Origin: JBBDMU01 sp040905685
Lineage (GTDB): Bacteria; Bacteroidota; Rhodothermia; Balneolales; Natronogracilivirgulaceae
Direction: 5' to 3'
NCBI GenBank assembly: GCA_040905685.1
Contig: JBBDRB010000074.1
Location: 1-64,000, forward strand
DNA: 64,000 nucleotides
Positions 8,276 through 17,356 of the stretch are shown in pieces (within the stretch, counting starts at the first letter, position 1; the number at the start of each line of letters is the position of its first letter). Under the pieces are notes generated by a model. It made no database searches, was not told where the DNA came from, and worked only from the letters and a program-made list of their open reading frames with translations. The position numbers and the translations under genes were made by a program.

Positions 8276-10081
8276 TCACCCTTCCGCATAATTTGTTCTT
8301 CCGGTTCCCTGCCTGCGACGGGTACTCAGCTTGCCGGACATGATCGCTTGCCATGCCTGCCAATAGAAAAGCTGATTGCAGGCTGTACGGGAAAGGTAAC
8401 TGCCGTTCATATTTTTTTTCAGCGCTTCAATGCCATCGGAGTTTAAATCGGGATGACCGGAATCCACCGAGGATACCAATACATCAACCAGTTTTGAGGG
8501 TTCCCACAGGAACTGAATACCCATTTTTCCGGATAAGCGCGGACCGGCTATTTTCTGCAGGATACTGCGGTACACATCCCGGTCGGGCCAGGGTTTTTGG
8601 CTGATCATCTGGCTGCCGGTCATCACGGGAGCCTGCAGGGAGCCGGGAAAGTGGCGTTCCAGAATTTTTAAATACAGATTATACGGAGCTTTAGCCTTAT
8701 ACGATATGGAAGACGTTATGCGCCAGTATTCTTTATTCAGACCAGGGGTAAACGGCAGTACATGATTGGCATAGACCTTCAGGGGATTCATCGCAGTCCG
8801 GTTGCGAAGCCGGTTGTTCACCAGAAACCGGGAAACACCCTCATCGCTGTCCGGCTGTTTGCCTTTTTCCCTGTTCAGGGCGTCGATAAACCCTTCATAC
8901 ATGCCATTCAGCATATGCGGTGCAAATACCGTGGAGGCCGCCTTCCATTTCAGGGAATCTTTAAAAGAGAATTCACTGTCGATAAACGGTCCGAAGCCGC
9001 CGGGTGGAAAAGTGGCCTTCAGGCTGCGGCCGGGGAAGGCCCCATCCCATACAGCCTTCATTTCCTGACGGATGCAAGCCGAAACCTGGGCAATGAACAG
9101 ATACAGGCTCTCTGTGGCCATATCATTCATGATCACGTAATTCAGGTATTCCGGAGAGGAATAGTATGAGCGTGAAGATTTGATATAGCTGGAATCGATG
9201 TCTAAAAGCCTGGCGACTTTCCTTGCAAACCGTCCATCGGCATTGGCAGCCTCGTCGTGGTGTTTCACAACCAACGCCTGAAATGGAATATTCTCCCTGT
9301 CCAGCAGATAGGCAATCAGGCGGGAATCGAATCCACCACTAAGCAGCATGTAACCCTCCGGATAATGCTCGGTATAGCCATGAACGTCTTCCATAAGCAG
9401 CTCCACGATATCTGCCGTTGGCGCCTTGTCAATATTGTCTATGACCGGCGTGAGCGGCCATTTCCAGTAGGTCTCTTTACGGATATTATTGGCAACAGGA
9501 TCGTATACCATAAGGGTGGCTGAGGGAATTCTCTCGGCGCCGGCCAGCATCGTGCCGTTTCCCAGGGTGTAACCGGTGGATAGGAAACTTCCCCATCCGG
9601 CCAGGTCCGGTACAATGTCTATGCATCCTGATGCGGCCAGGGCTTTAATCTCCGAACCGAGGAGGAACAGCCCCTTTTTATGAACCATATAAAGGGGTTG
9701 CATACCCAGGCAGTCTGTTGCAATAAGCAGTTTTTTATTGATCTCATCCCAGTGAGTAAGGGCAAAAGCACCCTCCAGGCCGGCGATCAGCTTTCCGGCC
9801 GTGTAATAGTCTGAATGAACGATATTATTGAGCCTGGTTTCCAAAGACCCTCTGTGGGTAATGGGAAGGCCGGTCACGACCAGATGGTTGCCGTTTTTTC
9901 CGAAGCGAACCATAGGGATGGAAGAATAACGCTCGCCGGCCGTGACAAAACTAAAGCTCCCCGAGCTGAAGGGAATGGTCTGGCAATCCTGGTGGGAAAA
10001 CAGGGTTTGGGCTCTTCCCATGCTCCCGGCCACCTCCCTGGTTGCCGGATTATCCTGTTGAAAACAATACGATACTTTCAT
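8276..10081 (-). CDS. Asparagine-synthetase-like protein without glutaminase Cys
   Basis: This 601-residue protein has the AsnB two-domain plan. A glutaminase-like N-domain (about 1-200) contains GAFALTHWD, the DCLGMQPLY segment and LGSEIKALAASG. A synthetase domain follows, with the ATP-pyrophosphatase loop LLSGGFDSRL (SGGFDS 248-253). AsnB enzymes process Met1 to expose Cys2 as the glutamine-attacking nucleophile. Here residue 2 is Lys and the first Cys is at 6, so glutaminase activity is unlikely. It may use free ammonia or another nitrogen donor, or act as an amide-forming ligase on a sugar acid or amino-acid substituent. Its companions upstream are an ATP-grasp protein and another AsnB-like protein. 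The family is clear and the substrate unknown. Confidence 0.85.
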   Translation of the reverse strand: MKVSYCFQQDNPATREVAGSMGRAQTLFSHQDCQTIPFSSGSFSFVTAGERYSSIPMVRFGKNGNHLVVTGLPITHRGSLETRLNNIVHSDYYTAGKLIAGLEGAFALTHWDEINKKLLIATDCLGMQPLYMVHKKGLFLLGSEIKALAASGCIDIVPDLAGWGSFLSTGYTLGNGTMLAGAERIPSATLMVYDPVANNIRKETYWKWPLTPVIDNIDKAPTADIVELLMEDVHGYTEHYPEGYMLLSGGFDSRLIAYLLDRENIPFQALVVKHHDEAANADGRFARKVARLLDIDSSYIKSSRSYYSSPEYLNYVIMNDMATESLYLFIAQVSACIRQEMKAVWDGAFPGRSLKATFPPGGFGPFIDSEFSFKDSLKWKAASTVFAPHMLNGMYEGFIDALNREKGKQPDSDEGVSRFLVNNRLRNRTAMNPLKVYANHVLPFTPGLNKEYWRITSSISYKAKAPYNLYLKILERHFPGSLQAPVMTGSQMISQKPWPDRDVYRSILQKIAGPRLSGKMGIQFLWEPSKLVDVLVSSVDSGHPDLNSDGIEALKKNMNGSYLSRTACNQLFYWQAWQAIMSGKLSTRRRQGTGRTNYAEG

Positions 10082-10152
10082 TTCATGAACTCTTCAGCCT
10101 AAGGTGCCGGGTATTTCCAGGTTGATAACAATAATATATAATATATATAATG

Positions 10153-11256
10153 TTATATGTCAAGCTCATCCATCAGGGTCCTGAATACCGGGTTTTTTTT
10201 ATACCCGCCGTATGTTATTTCAGTACCGGAAATATGAGGCCTGTTGTTCCCTTCAATAAGCACCGGTCCATTTCGGGTAAGGGCTATATCCCATCCTGCA
10301 AGCTTGTAAGGCAAATGGGCGGCAGCCCTTAATGTCATATCTTTTATGGCCTGGAAATCCGGTACCCTGAAACCGGCAAAAGCAAATCCGGTATCGGGGT
10401 GATGGCGGATCAAACTCCCTCCATCCTGATAAGCCAGCCTTGCATGCGGGTCAAATGCACCATCCTCCAGGTTAACATGTACGGCAATCCCCCCTGACGA
10501 GGCATTATCGACGACCATCCGGCCTTTCCCAAACCGGTATTTGGCGGCGATAAGGTGTATGCTTCCGTCTTTCAGGATACAGGTCTTGATGCGCAGTGAA
10601 TTTACACTGTGGGGGTAGGCCTCGTTAACGGCAGGATGCTGCACGAGTCCTTCTTCGAACAGGTAATTGGCAAACCGGAGCCTGGCCAGGATCTCATCCA
10701 TTTCCTCTTTCGGTGTATTAACCGTTATTTTATAGCAAAATTTACCCTTGCCGCCGCAAATAGGCTTAATGAATACATAGCCCGAATCGGTCAGGGCCGG
10801 CAGGCTGCGGACTACTTCATCCAGCCTGTACCGCTTCAGCAAGTCCCTGTTTTCTACCGATGCAAAATAACGGCCCACATTATAGCCCAGCAACCGGGGC
10901 AAAGTAATCTCGCAGTTGCTGAAATACTGATGGAAAAGCAGCTTGTTGTGAAAAAACGGGGACATTTCCTCATTAACCATCAGGGGGAGCAGCTTCCTGA
11001 TCTCCCGGTCGGTAATATACTGGTGGCAATCTTCCACATCCTGCCGGTACAAAAAGCTGTGGAAATAATAAGACGGAAAGCCCCTGTTTTTTATGGAACA
11101 TTCGATAATTTCCCGCAGGAGGCGATTATAGGGTTTTCTTTCCGTATCGGTGACAGACTTCCTGACAAGCTCAATTTTCATTTGCGCCCTGATCAATCTG
11201 TACAGGATTCTTTTGGGAATTACAGCTGAAGGTTTCATAAGCCGAAAAATTATCAT
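10153..11256 (-). CDS. Sugar-transfer-associated ATP-grasp protein
   Basis: A 367-residue soluble protein with an ATP-grasp fold. The ATP-binding Lys/Gly-rich stretch FIKPICGGKGK is at 162-172, HSVNSLRIKT at about 216-225, DNASSGGIAVHV at about 250-261, and WDIALT plus EGNNRPH, which supplies Mg-binding Glu/Asn, at about 322-341. This matches the ATPgrasp_ST type found in capsule and exopolysaccharide clusters. ATP-grasp enzymes join a carboxylate to an amine or thiol through an acyl-phosphate. Its ATG overlaps the stop of the AsnB-like gene upstream (4 bases). A second AsnB-like gene follows downstream. I infer a small amide-forming unit that adds an amino acid or amide to a sugar. Confidence 0.82.
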   Translation of the reverse strand: MIIFRLMKPSAVIPKRILYRLIRAQMKIELVRKSVTDTERKPYNRLLREIIECSIKNRGFPSYYFHSFLYRQDVEDCHQYITDREIRKLLPLMVNEEMSPFFHNKLLFHQYFSNCEITLPRLLGYNVGRYFASVENRDLLKRYRLDEVVRSLPALTDSGYVFIKPICGGKGKFCYKITVNTPKEEMDEILARLRFANYLFEEGLVQHPAVNEAYPHSVNSLRIKTCILKDGSIHLIAAKYRFGKGRMVVDNASSGGIAVHVNLEDGAFDPHARLAYQDGGSLIRHHPDTGFAFAGFRVPDFQAIKDMTLRAAAHLPYKLAGWDIALTRNGPVLIEGNNRPHISGTEITYGGYKKNPVFRTLMDELDI

Positions 11257-12776
11257 TCCCTGATCTTAATGCCCCTGGACAAGGTATCCAGTTGCTGCAG
11301 GTATAAAGCCAGGGTAGTGAATCGTCTGGTAAATGAGCTGTATCGTGTACTTAATATACTGGGCAAAAGGGCTGAGCGTAGAAATGTATTCCTCATGTAA
11401 CGGGAGGGCCTCTGCAATAAAAGATACCAGGTCAGTTCCCTGCCGAATGCAGCGAATACCCTGTGAAAATCATAATCCAGTTTATTGGATGCCTTGCTTT
11501 CAAAGGGTATATGAGCGTAGGCCGGATAGGCCCGGCGTATGGTTTCGGTATGAAAATCCTGTGTAAGAAGCATCTCCACGGGCAGGGAAGTCAGAAAATC
11601 AAATAATTCGTGATCCAGATACGGGGCATATACCGTTGGAATATCGGACAGCAGGTTAAAGGGCACCAGGGCTATTTCCCGTCTTCCCCGGTTCCATAGC
11701 GTAAAGGAATTCACCGGGTTCGGTGCATTGATATGTTTTTCTAATTCTTTAAGCAGATGTTGCTCCGCCCTTTTCCTGTTTACGAAGGGGACCAGATCCG
11801 AAGGCAGTATATTATGAAGCGCCCTCCGGCTAAATCCCCGGGATACGGGAGCCCGTTCCAGAAAATTTTCCGACAGTTTGATCAGGTTGCCTGAGGTGTA
11901 CAGGTGATTTCGCTCATAGTTTAAAAAATTGGATTCCGACAGGGAATCCCCGGCTATACCGTCATAGACGGTGTCCACCCGGTCTTTCAGGTAATCGGCC
12001 ACCACCATCAGCCAGGCATGTTCATCCGAACAAAGGTTGGTCTGTATATTTTTCCTGACCTCGGATTTGAACCAGGATGCCTGCTGCTCAAGAATAGTAT
12101 GCTCCAAACCCATCTCCCTGGCAAGCATACCGGCAATCTGGACGTCCTCGGTTTGTTTATTCGGATAATTCTGCGCGGTAACCACGATGCTGGGTTTGTA
12201 ACCCTGCTCGTTTAGCTCAAGCAAAATATGGCGCGAATCCCTGCCTCCGCTTAAGGGCACAGCAAACTTATTATCCCGGGGTGGACGACGTCTTATGGAT
12301 TTGGAGAAAAGCCGGGCATAGGTATCCATGGCCTCATCACGGGTTATGCTGGACTGTGTTTTGCCATAAGTATAATACCCCCCTATGCAGGTTAACTCGC
12401 CATTCCACCTGAATTCCACGTTGGGGGGAAGCGCATGGATGTGCCTGAAAGGGGTATCATTGCCAATGAAATACCCCAGTTCAAAGAAAACCGACAAGGC
12501 ATCCTCATTAATATCGACAGGGGCTCCCTCGGCTATTAATCTGGGTATGGAAGGTGAAATGCAAATTTGACGGTCAAAACTTGAATAATAAACCGGAAAG
12601 AAACCATAGCGGTCATTTTCAACGATAAGCTCCTGTCCGTCCCACCGCCAGCTGACATATATCCCGTCGGGCTTACCCCGTTTGTCATCCAGCACATGCC
12701 CGAGCCGGCATTTACCGAGTCCCCTGACCGTAAAGCCTGAACGTTCCTTTTTCGCATAAAAATATTTTTTTTCCAT
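11253..12776 (-). CDS. Asparagine-synthetase-like protein, second copy
   Basis: A 507-residue protein with a reduced glutaminase-like N-domain (about 1-140) and an AsnB synthetase domain with the pyrophosphatase loop PLSGGRDSRH (SGGRDS 176-181). The N-terminus is MEKKYF, so the Cys2 nucleophile of true asparagine synthetases is absent and the N-domain is shorter than in AsnB. It is only distantly similar to the 601-residue copy at 8.3 kb, so this is not a recent duplication. It is translationally coupled to the ATP-grasp gene by a 4-base overlap and lies 6 bases after the GT4 gene. Its likely role is ATP-driven amide formation during glycan decoration. Some annotations would call it simply asparagine synthase-related. 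Confidence 0.82.
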   Translation of the reverse strand: MEKKYFYAKKERSGFTVRGLGKCRLGHVLDDKRGKPDGIYVSWRWDGQELIVENDRYGFFPVYYSSFDRQICISPSIPRLIAEGAPVDINEDALSVFFELGYFIGNDTPFRHIHALPPNVEFRWNGELTCIGGYYTYGKTQSSITRDEAMDTYARLFSKSIRRRPPRDNKFAVPLSGGRDSRHILLELNEQGYKPSIVVTAQNYPNKQTEDVQIAGMLAREMGLEHTILEQQASWFKSEVRKNIQTNLCSDEHAWLMVVADYLKDRVDTVYDGIAGDSLSESNFLNYERNHLYTSGNLIKLSENFLERAPVSRGFSRRALHNILPSDLVPFVNRKRAEQHLLKELEKHINAPNPVNSFTLWNRGRREIALVPFNLLSDIPTVYAPYLDHELFDFLTSLPVEMLLTQDFHTETIRRAYPAYAHIPFESKASNKLDYDFHRVFAAFGRELTWYLLLQRPSRYMRNTFLRSALLPSILSTRYSSFTRRFTTLALYLQQLDTLSRGIKIRE

Positions 12777-12782
12777 AATCCG

Positions 12783-14183
12783 CTATGCGACTTTATAACC
12801 TTCTGTAATCTCCTCATCCGCATTTACCACCTTCATTGGTTTGTTTTGCATTCCAAAGGGTCCGTTGCCGGTAAGCCTGAAATAGGTATTTAAAAGGTCA
12901 TCGTTTAAGCTGTTTATCTCAAATTTGGATTCAATCACCTCCCGGCCGGCCCGGCCCAGGGAAGGCCATATCTCCGGATGATCGACCAGGTACCCTATCC
13001 TCCCGGACAAAGAATAAATATCACGCTCGGGTACAAGGAATCCGGATACCCCATCTTCGATGAGTTCAGGATTCCCGCTGTGCCAGGTGCTGATGACGGG
13101 CATACCCATGGCCATGGCTTCCTTGGATGCATTGGGAATGCCTTCGCAATCGCCTGATTTACTTGTTATGCTGGGAGCAAGAAAGATATGAGCCTTTTCC
13201 AGGTTTTTGATAATTTCATCACTCGTCAGCCATCCGGTAATGGTTATGTATTTCTCCAGACGCAACAGGGATATGAGCTTTTGAAGTTCCCCCCGCAGGG
13301 GGCCGTCCCCCATAATGGTGTAGCTGACATTATGGCCGGAGGCTATCACCAGCTGCATGGCCCGGATAGCATAGGCAATCCCTTTTTTTTCCACAAGCCG
13401 TCCGACCGTACCAATCCGGGTAACATCATTGCTGTTGCGGGTTCTTTCCTTATATTTGAACCTGCTGCAATCGATACCCGAATAATGGACCTTGATCTTC
13501 TCTTCGCAGCATCCTTCCTTTATTAGTTTTTGCCTGAAATTTTCGCTTACCGGAAGAAAGCAATCGGCCCCTTTAAAGACATTGTCATACATGCCGGGGT
13601 TATTAATGAGGTTTTCCGTCAGATCAATGCCCCTGAAAGATACCAGTAATTTACCGGGGAAGGCCCTGACCTGTTTTAAAGAAAGGCCCAGGGGACCGGA
13701 AAATCCAAACTGGCAGTGGAGGATATCATAGGGTTTCTCCCGGATGAATGGCAGGGAAGTAAAGGATAAATAAAGCGATAAGGATGACCGGCCGAATTTA
13801 CGGAAGTTCAGGGTCCGTAATACGAGTTTCGGCCTTCGCCATCCTCCGGCAAAAACTATAAGGCTGATTAACTTAAAGGCCCTCTGCATATAACCTTTAG
13901 GCATATCACAAAGGAAATGCGTACGGTACATTAACCCGTATTTATGGACATCGTCATGGTACTTTTCCCCTTTGGAATACTTTGTGGCATAGATATCCAC
14001 GGTATGCCCCCGGTCAATCAATCCGGTTATCTGACTCAGAACAAACGTCTCGGAAAGCAGAGGGAAACTGTTTACCAAAAAGGCTATACGCAACCGTCGC
14101 CCGGGCAATTCCCGGTCACTTTTGGTTACCTGAAACCATTTGTTCCGGCTTCCCGGAAGTTGATATTTCTCCAAAATACCCAT
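12783..14183 (-). CDS. GT4 family glycosyltransferase
   Basis: A GT-B enzyme of 466 residues. Seen motifs include RIAFLVNSFPLLSETFV, DILHCQFGF, VSFRGIDLT, the Gly-rich GTVGRLVEKKG opening the C-terminal domain, and CEGIPNASKEAMAMGMPV, the E-x7-E donor site of GT4. The frame is open upstream to a TTG at 14246, which would overlap the preceding gene. The ATG at 14183 has a GGAG site 5 bases before it and is the better start. It is probably co-transcribed with the GT2 gene upstream and the AsnB-like gene downstream. The PLLSETFV opening is typical of exopolysaccharide GT4 enzymes. Confidence 0.9.
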   Translation of the reverse strand: MGILEKYQLPGSRNKWFQVTKSDRELPGRRLRIAFLVNSFPLLSETFVLSQITGLIDRGHTVDIYATKYSKGEKYHDDVHKYGLMYRTHFLCDMPKGYMQRAFKLISLIVFAGGWRRPKLVLRTLNFRKFGRSSLSLYLSFTSLPFIREKPYDILHCQFGFSGPLGLSLKQVRAFPGKLLVSFRGIDLTENLINNPGMYDNVFKGADCFLPVSENFRQKLIKEGCCEEKIKVHYSGIDCSRFKYKERTRNSNDVTRIGTVGRLVEKKGIAYAIRAMQLVIASGHNVSYTIMGDGPLRGELQKLISLLRLEKYITITGWLTSDEIIKNLEKAHIFLAPSITSKSGDCEGIPNASKEAMAMGMPVISTWHSGNPELIEDGVSGFLVPERDIYSLSGRIGYLVDHPEIWPSLGRAGREVIESKFEINSLNDDLLNTYFRLTGNGPFGMQNKPMKVVNADEEITEGYKVA

Positions 14184-14226
14184 ATACACTCCATTTAATT
14201 CTGCTTTATTTCTGCTGTAATCAGCG

Positions 14227-15192
14227 TCAGGTCTTTGCCGGACCAATGCCCAGGCGTCCGGCGTGTTTCTTTATATACTTCATGGTCATTCTTGGTTTGA
14301 TGTTTAGCCTGTAGTGATAGGCCACCGGAGAATAGCGATAGCCTAGCTTACTGTACACATTGAAGTAGGCGGCGGCCTGCCGGGCAGGTGAAGAGATCGA
14401 TTTTATATAGCGGTAGCATTTACGGCTTAGAAAGTACCGGGCTTTTTTGATGACCTGATTTTTTTTATCCAGTTGCATGTTTTTAATGATGTCGATCAGA
14501 TAGACCGAGTCCCGGACCCAGTTTGCCACCTGGTTGGCCGACCCCCGGTTTTCTTCGTGTCTCCGGAAACCCGCTTTGACATAGCTGATATCAATGCGCC
14601 CGGCCTTATCGGCCACCTTCAACATAGCCGCTACATCATTTAACAAAAACGTCTCGGATGTGAATCCCCCGGTTTCCCGCAAGACTTTGGTATTGTACAA
14701 GGTGCTGCATAAATACAGGGAGGTCTTGTCATCAAACCATTTTATCAGAAAATCCGTGTTGGACAGTCCCTGCATATAGTTCGGTTTGATGGACCTGATA
14801 TTCCCTGCGGCGTCTATGATGCGCGTGCCGGTCCGAATGATGCCGGTGTCTCCGTTGCGCATGACCATCTTCATGCAGAGTTCAATGAAATCAGGGTCGA
14901 TCATGTCATCGTCATGAAACAGATGAAAATATGCACCCGAGGCTTGTCCCAGGCAAAAATTAAAGTTATTGCCTGCACCTATATTTTCTTTTTGCCTGAT
15001 GTAGATGATCCGGGGATCAGCATAGCTTTTGACGATATGTTCCGTATCGTCATCGGAACAATTATCCGACACAATGATCTCCAGGTTAGGCCAGGTCTGG
15101 CTGACGGCACAATCAAGTGCCGTTTTAAGATAGTCGTCCGCTCTGTTATAGGTTGAAAGCCCTATTGTTACTAAAGGTTTATCTGTCTCCAT
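14227..15192 (-). CDS. GT2 family glycosyltransferase
   Basis: A GT-A inverting glycosyltransferase of 321 residues. The nucleotide-binding strand TIGLSTYNRADD lies near residue 10, VSDNCSDDDT at about 41-50, and the metal-binding DxD-type HDDD at 93-96. The C-terminal third is basic and lacks membrane segments. The frame extends to an ATG at 15273, but that adds 27 residues before the first beta strand and has no ribosome site. The ATG at 15192 follows a weak AGAGAG and places the fold normally, so I prefer it. It heads this minus-strand run because the gene upstream (15383-16126) reads the other way. The donor sugar is unknown. Confidence 0.88.
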   Translation of the reverse strand: METDKPLVTIGLSTYNRADDYLKTALDCAVSQTWPNLEIIVSDNCSDDDTEHIVKSYADPRIIYIRQKENIGAGNNFNFCLGQASGAYFHLFHDDDMIDPDFIELCMKMVMRNGDTGIIRTGTRIIDAAGNIRSIKPNYMQGLSNTDFLIKWFDDKTSLYLCSTLYNTKVLRETGGFTSETFLLNDVAAMLKVADKAGRIDISYVKAGFRRHEENRGSANQVANWVRDSVYLIDIIKNMQLDKKNQVIKKARYFLSRKCYRYIKSISSPARQAAAYFNVYSKLGYRYSPVAYHYRLNIKPRMTMKYIKKHAGRLGIGPAKT

Positions 15193-15382
15193 ACTCTCTG
15201 AGTTTATTTGCTGTTTAGATATAACATAAAGCTTATATCCATAATTCAATTTATTAGTTGCAGAAAAAAACATTAACCAAACTTAAATTTTCATGCTCAT
15301 CCGAAAATAAATTCATGGATTTGAATTCCATAATCTATAAACAGAAACTAATTTAAGATCCGCCATATTATTTTATATTTTT

Positions 15383-16126
15383 ATGGATATAATTATTGAT
15401 TTAAATAAACTATCTACAAGGATGACCTTTATAAAAAATTTATTCAGGCCCGTTTTCAATGCTTTCATTTTCAAAGCAGCGGTTCTGGTTTCCCGATTCC
15501 AAAAACAGGTGGCCATGGCCACCCTGCCCCGGTTCGCCAACAACCCCAAAAACCTTAGTTTTGCATTGCCCAGGGAAATAAGCCATCCCGAAAGAATGCA
15601 TATAGGTGATAATGTCAAATTCGGTCCGGGGTGCATGGTCAAGGTCACTACCCGTTATCCCGGTTCATGGATGCGTCATCCAGACGGTGAACACATACGG
15701 CAGCAATTCAATCCCAGTTTAACGATAGGGAATAATGTAACGGCGACTTCAAACCTTCATCTGGCCGCAACCAGCAAGATTACCATAGAAGATAATGTTA
15801 TGTTTGCTTCAAATGTATTTTTAGCTGACTTTTCACATGGATATGAGCGGGGCGATTTGCCCTACAAATACCAGGGGCTAACACAGATAGCCCCGATTAC
15901 CATCAGGCGTGGCAGCTGGATTGGTCAAAACGTGGTGATCTTACCCGGTGTGACGATAGGTAAAAATGTAATCATTGGTGCCAACAGTGTGGTCCGCAAT
16001 GATATACCGGAAGGCTGCATAGCCGTCGGAAATCCGGCCCGAATTCAAAAAGTCTGGGACCCAAACACGAAAAGCTGGAAATCCGTCAAAAAGAGCGGCA
16101 GTTTGAAAGGCCGGCTAAACGCCTAA
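15383..16126 (+). CDS. Hexapeptide-repeat acyltransferase
   Basis: This 247-residue protein has a left-handed beta-helix made of hexapeptide repeats from about residue 70 to 230 (IGDNVKF, IGNNVTA, IEDNVMF, IGKNVIIGANSVV). It ends in IPEGCIAVGNPARI, the usual end of WbbJ/LacA-type O-acetyltransferases. ADFSHGYERGD carries the candidate catalytic His. Such enzymes move acetyl from acetyl-CoA to sugar hydroxyls. It is one of two plus-strand genes inside the minus-strand locus. It has an AT-rich leader with no Shine-Dalgarno site, so it probably has its own promoter. Its last 12 bases overlap the 3' end of the convergent GT gene. An SGNH protein gene lies nearby and may work with it on ester substituents. 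Confidence 0.9.
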   Translation: MDIIIDLNKLSTRMTFIKNLFRPVFNAFIFKAAVLVSRFQKQVAMATLPRFANNPKNLSFALPREISHPERMHIGDNVKFGPGCMVKVTTRYPGSWMRHPDGEHIRQQFNPSLTIGNNVTATSNLHLAATSKITIEDNVMFASNVFLADFSHGYERGDLPYKYQGLTQIAPITIRRGSWIGQNVVILPGVTIGKNVIIGANSVVRNDIPEGCIAVGNPARIQKVWDPNTKSWKSVKKSGSLKGRLNA

Positions 16127-17356
16127 ACGCTGCCGGGAATTAGCGCTCGTCTTTTTAACTAATTCCAGAATAATATTCTCAAACGCACTGGAATACTGTT
16201 CACGGGTATATCGCTGCCGGGCGACCTGCCAGGATTTCCGGGACATGGTCTTTAATTCCTCATCCGGCAGAGCCGATATTCTTAAGACTTCCCGTTTTAT
16301 TTCCTCAACCGTATTTTCCCTGAGCACAACGCCGAAGCGGCTGTCAACATCCACGCTGGCTTCGTAACTGACAATGGGAATGAGGCCGGCATGCATGGTC
16401 GTTATCACGCAGCCCCCCCCACCTTCGGCAGCCGAGGGAAAGATCATGCCAATGCAACTGCCGGTAATTTCAGCAAACTCCGGACTTTCTACATTCACCC
16501 ATCCTTCCGTATGTATGTTTGGCGTTTCATAGAGTTCTTTTTGAAAAACCTTCGCCAATTTCAGATCCTTATCCCGGGTAACCGGACCGCACACGGTAAG
16601 GTGGTGGTCGGGCAAATCCAGGAATGCTTCCAGGACCAGATCCAGCCCTTTATGGACCATTCCGCGGCTGCCAAACCATAAAAATCTTCTTTTGCAGGAC
16701 CCGAAATCCTTGTCGGCCGGTTCGGAAAAGGTAATACAGCTGGGAATGGGCAGATGATAGATAGGCTTACCCGCATACGCATAGGTATCTTCGGTGAATT
16801 TATTGCCTAAAACGGTTATGAAATCCGCATGCTCAACGGCCCAGTTCTCTTCCTGCAGCTTATAGCTTCTAAGGGTAACTCCCCTGCGCTGCTGCAACTG
16901 TAAACACCGGTTGATAGCTGCCGAATTGTTGAAAAGCCAGTGTGACATGTCCATATGGGCTATCTTTATACACTCGTCATTCAGCAACCTGGCCACCCTT
17001 TCAAAATTCGTCCGTGCACCAATGAAAAAGGTATATTTTTTCCGGGGCTTGAACAGGGTATTCCGGTAGCTTATGATATCGACAGAATAACCGCATCGCC
17101 TGAAAGTCTGCGCCATTTCGAGCGATTCCAGGTAATGGGTATGGCTGTTAGGTATGGATTCGCCATCCCTTAGAAAAAAGGGCTCGGCAACATACGAAAT
17201 CAGGGCTGTACCTTTTTCACTGCCCTCTGCCTTTAAAGAGACGAAGGCTGTCTCGTCAAAATTTGTATGTTTGTTTAGCAGAAAGGAAATCTTTCTATAG
17301 GCCTTGGACATGTAGCGATGCAGCATTTGATTTGTATTCCTGCCCGTCATTTTCAT
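16115..17356 (-). CDS. GT4-like glycosyltransferase
   Basis: A protein of 413 residues with the GT-B plan. The N-terminal half has SYVAEPFF, SHTHYLESLEMA and a Rossmann-like core. The C-terminal half has RFLWFGSRGMVHKGLD, LTVCGP and PSAAEGGGGCVITTMHAGLIPIVS, the GT4 donor loop in a slightly divergent form. The first 50 residues are basic and probably outside the fold. The gene starts in a one-base TGATG overlap with the SGNH gene, and its 3' end overlaps the convergent acyltransferase by 12 bases, so it ends this transcription run. It is less typical than the other GT4 enzymes here, but the domain order is right. Confidence 0.82.
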   Translation of the reverse strand: MKMTGRNTNQMLHRYMSKAYRKISFLLNKHTNFDETAFVSLKAEGSEKGTALISYVAEPFFLRDGESIPNSHTHYLESLEMAQTFRRCGYSVDIISYRNTLFKPRKKYTFFIGARTNFERVARLLNDECIKIAHMDMSHWLFNNSAAINRCLQLQQRRGVTLRSYKLQEENWAVEHADFITVLGNKFTEDTYAYAGKPIYHLPIPSCITFSEPADKDFGSCKRRFLWFGSRGMVHKGLDLVLEAFLDLPDHHLTVCGPVTRDKDLKLAKVFQKELYETPNIHTEGWVNVESPEFAEITGSCIGMIFPSAAEGGGGCVITTMHAGLIPIVSYEASVDVDSRFGVVLRENTVEEIKREVLRISALPDEELKTMSRKSWQVARQRYTREQYSSAFENIILELVKKTSANSRQRLGV

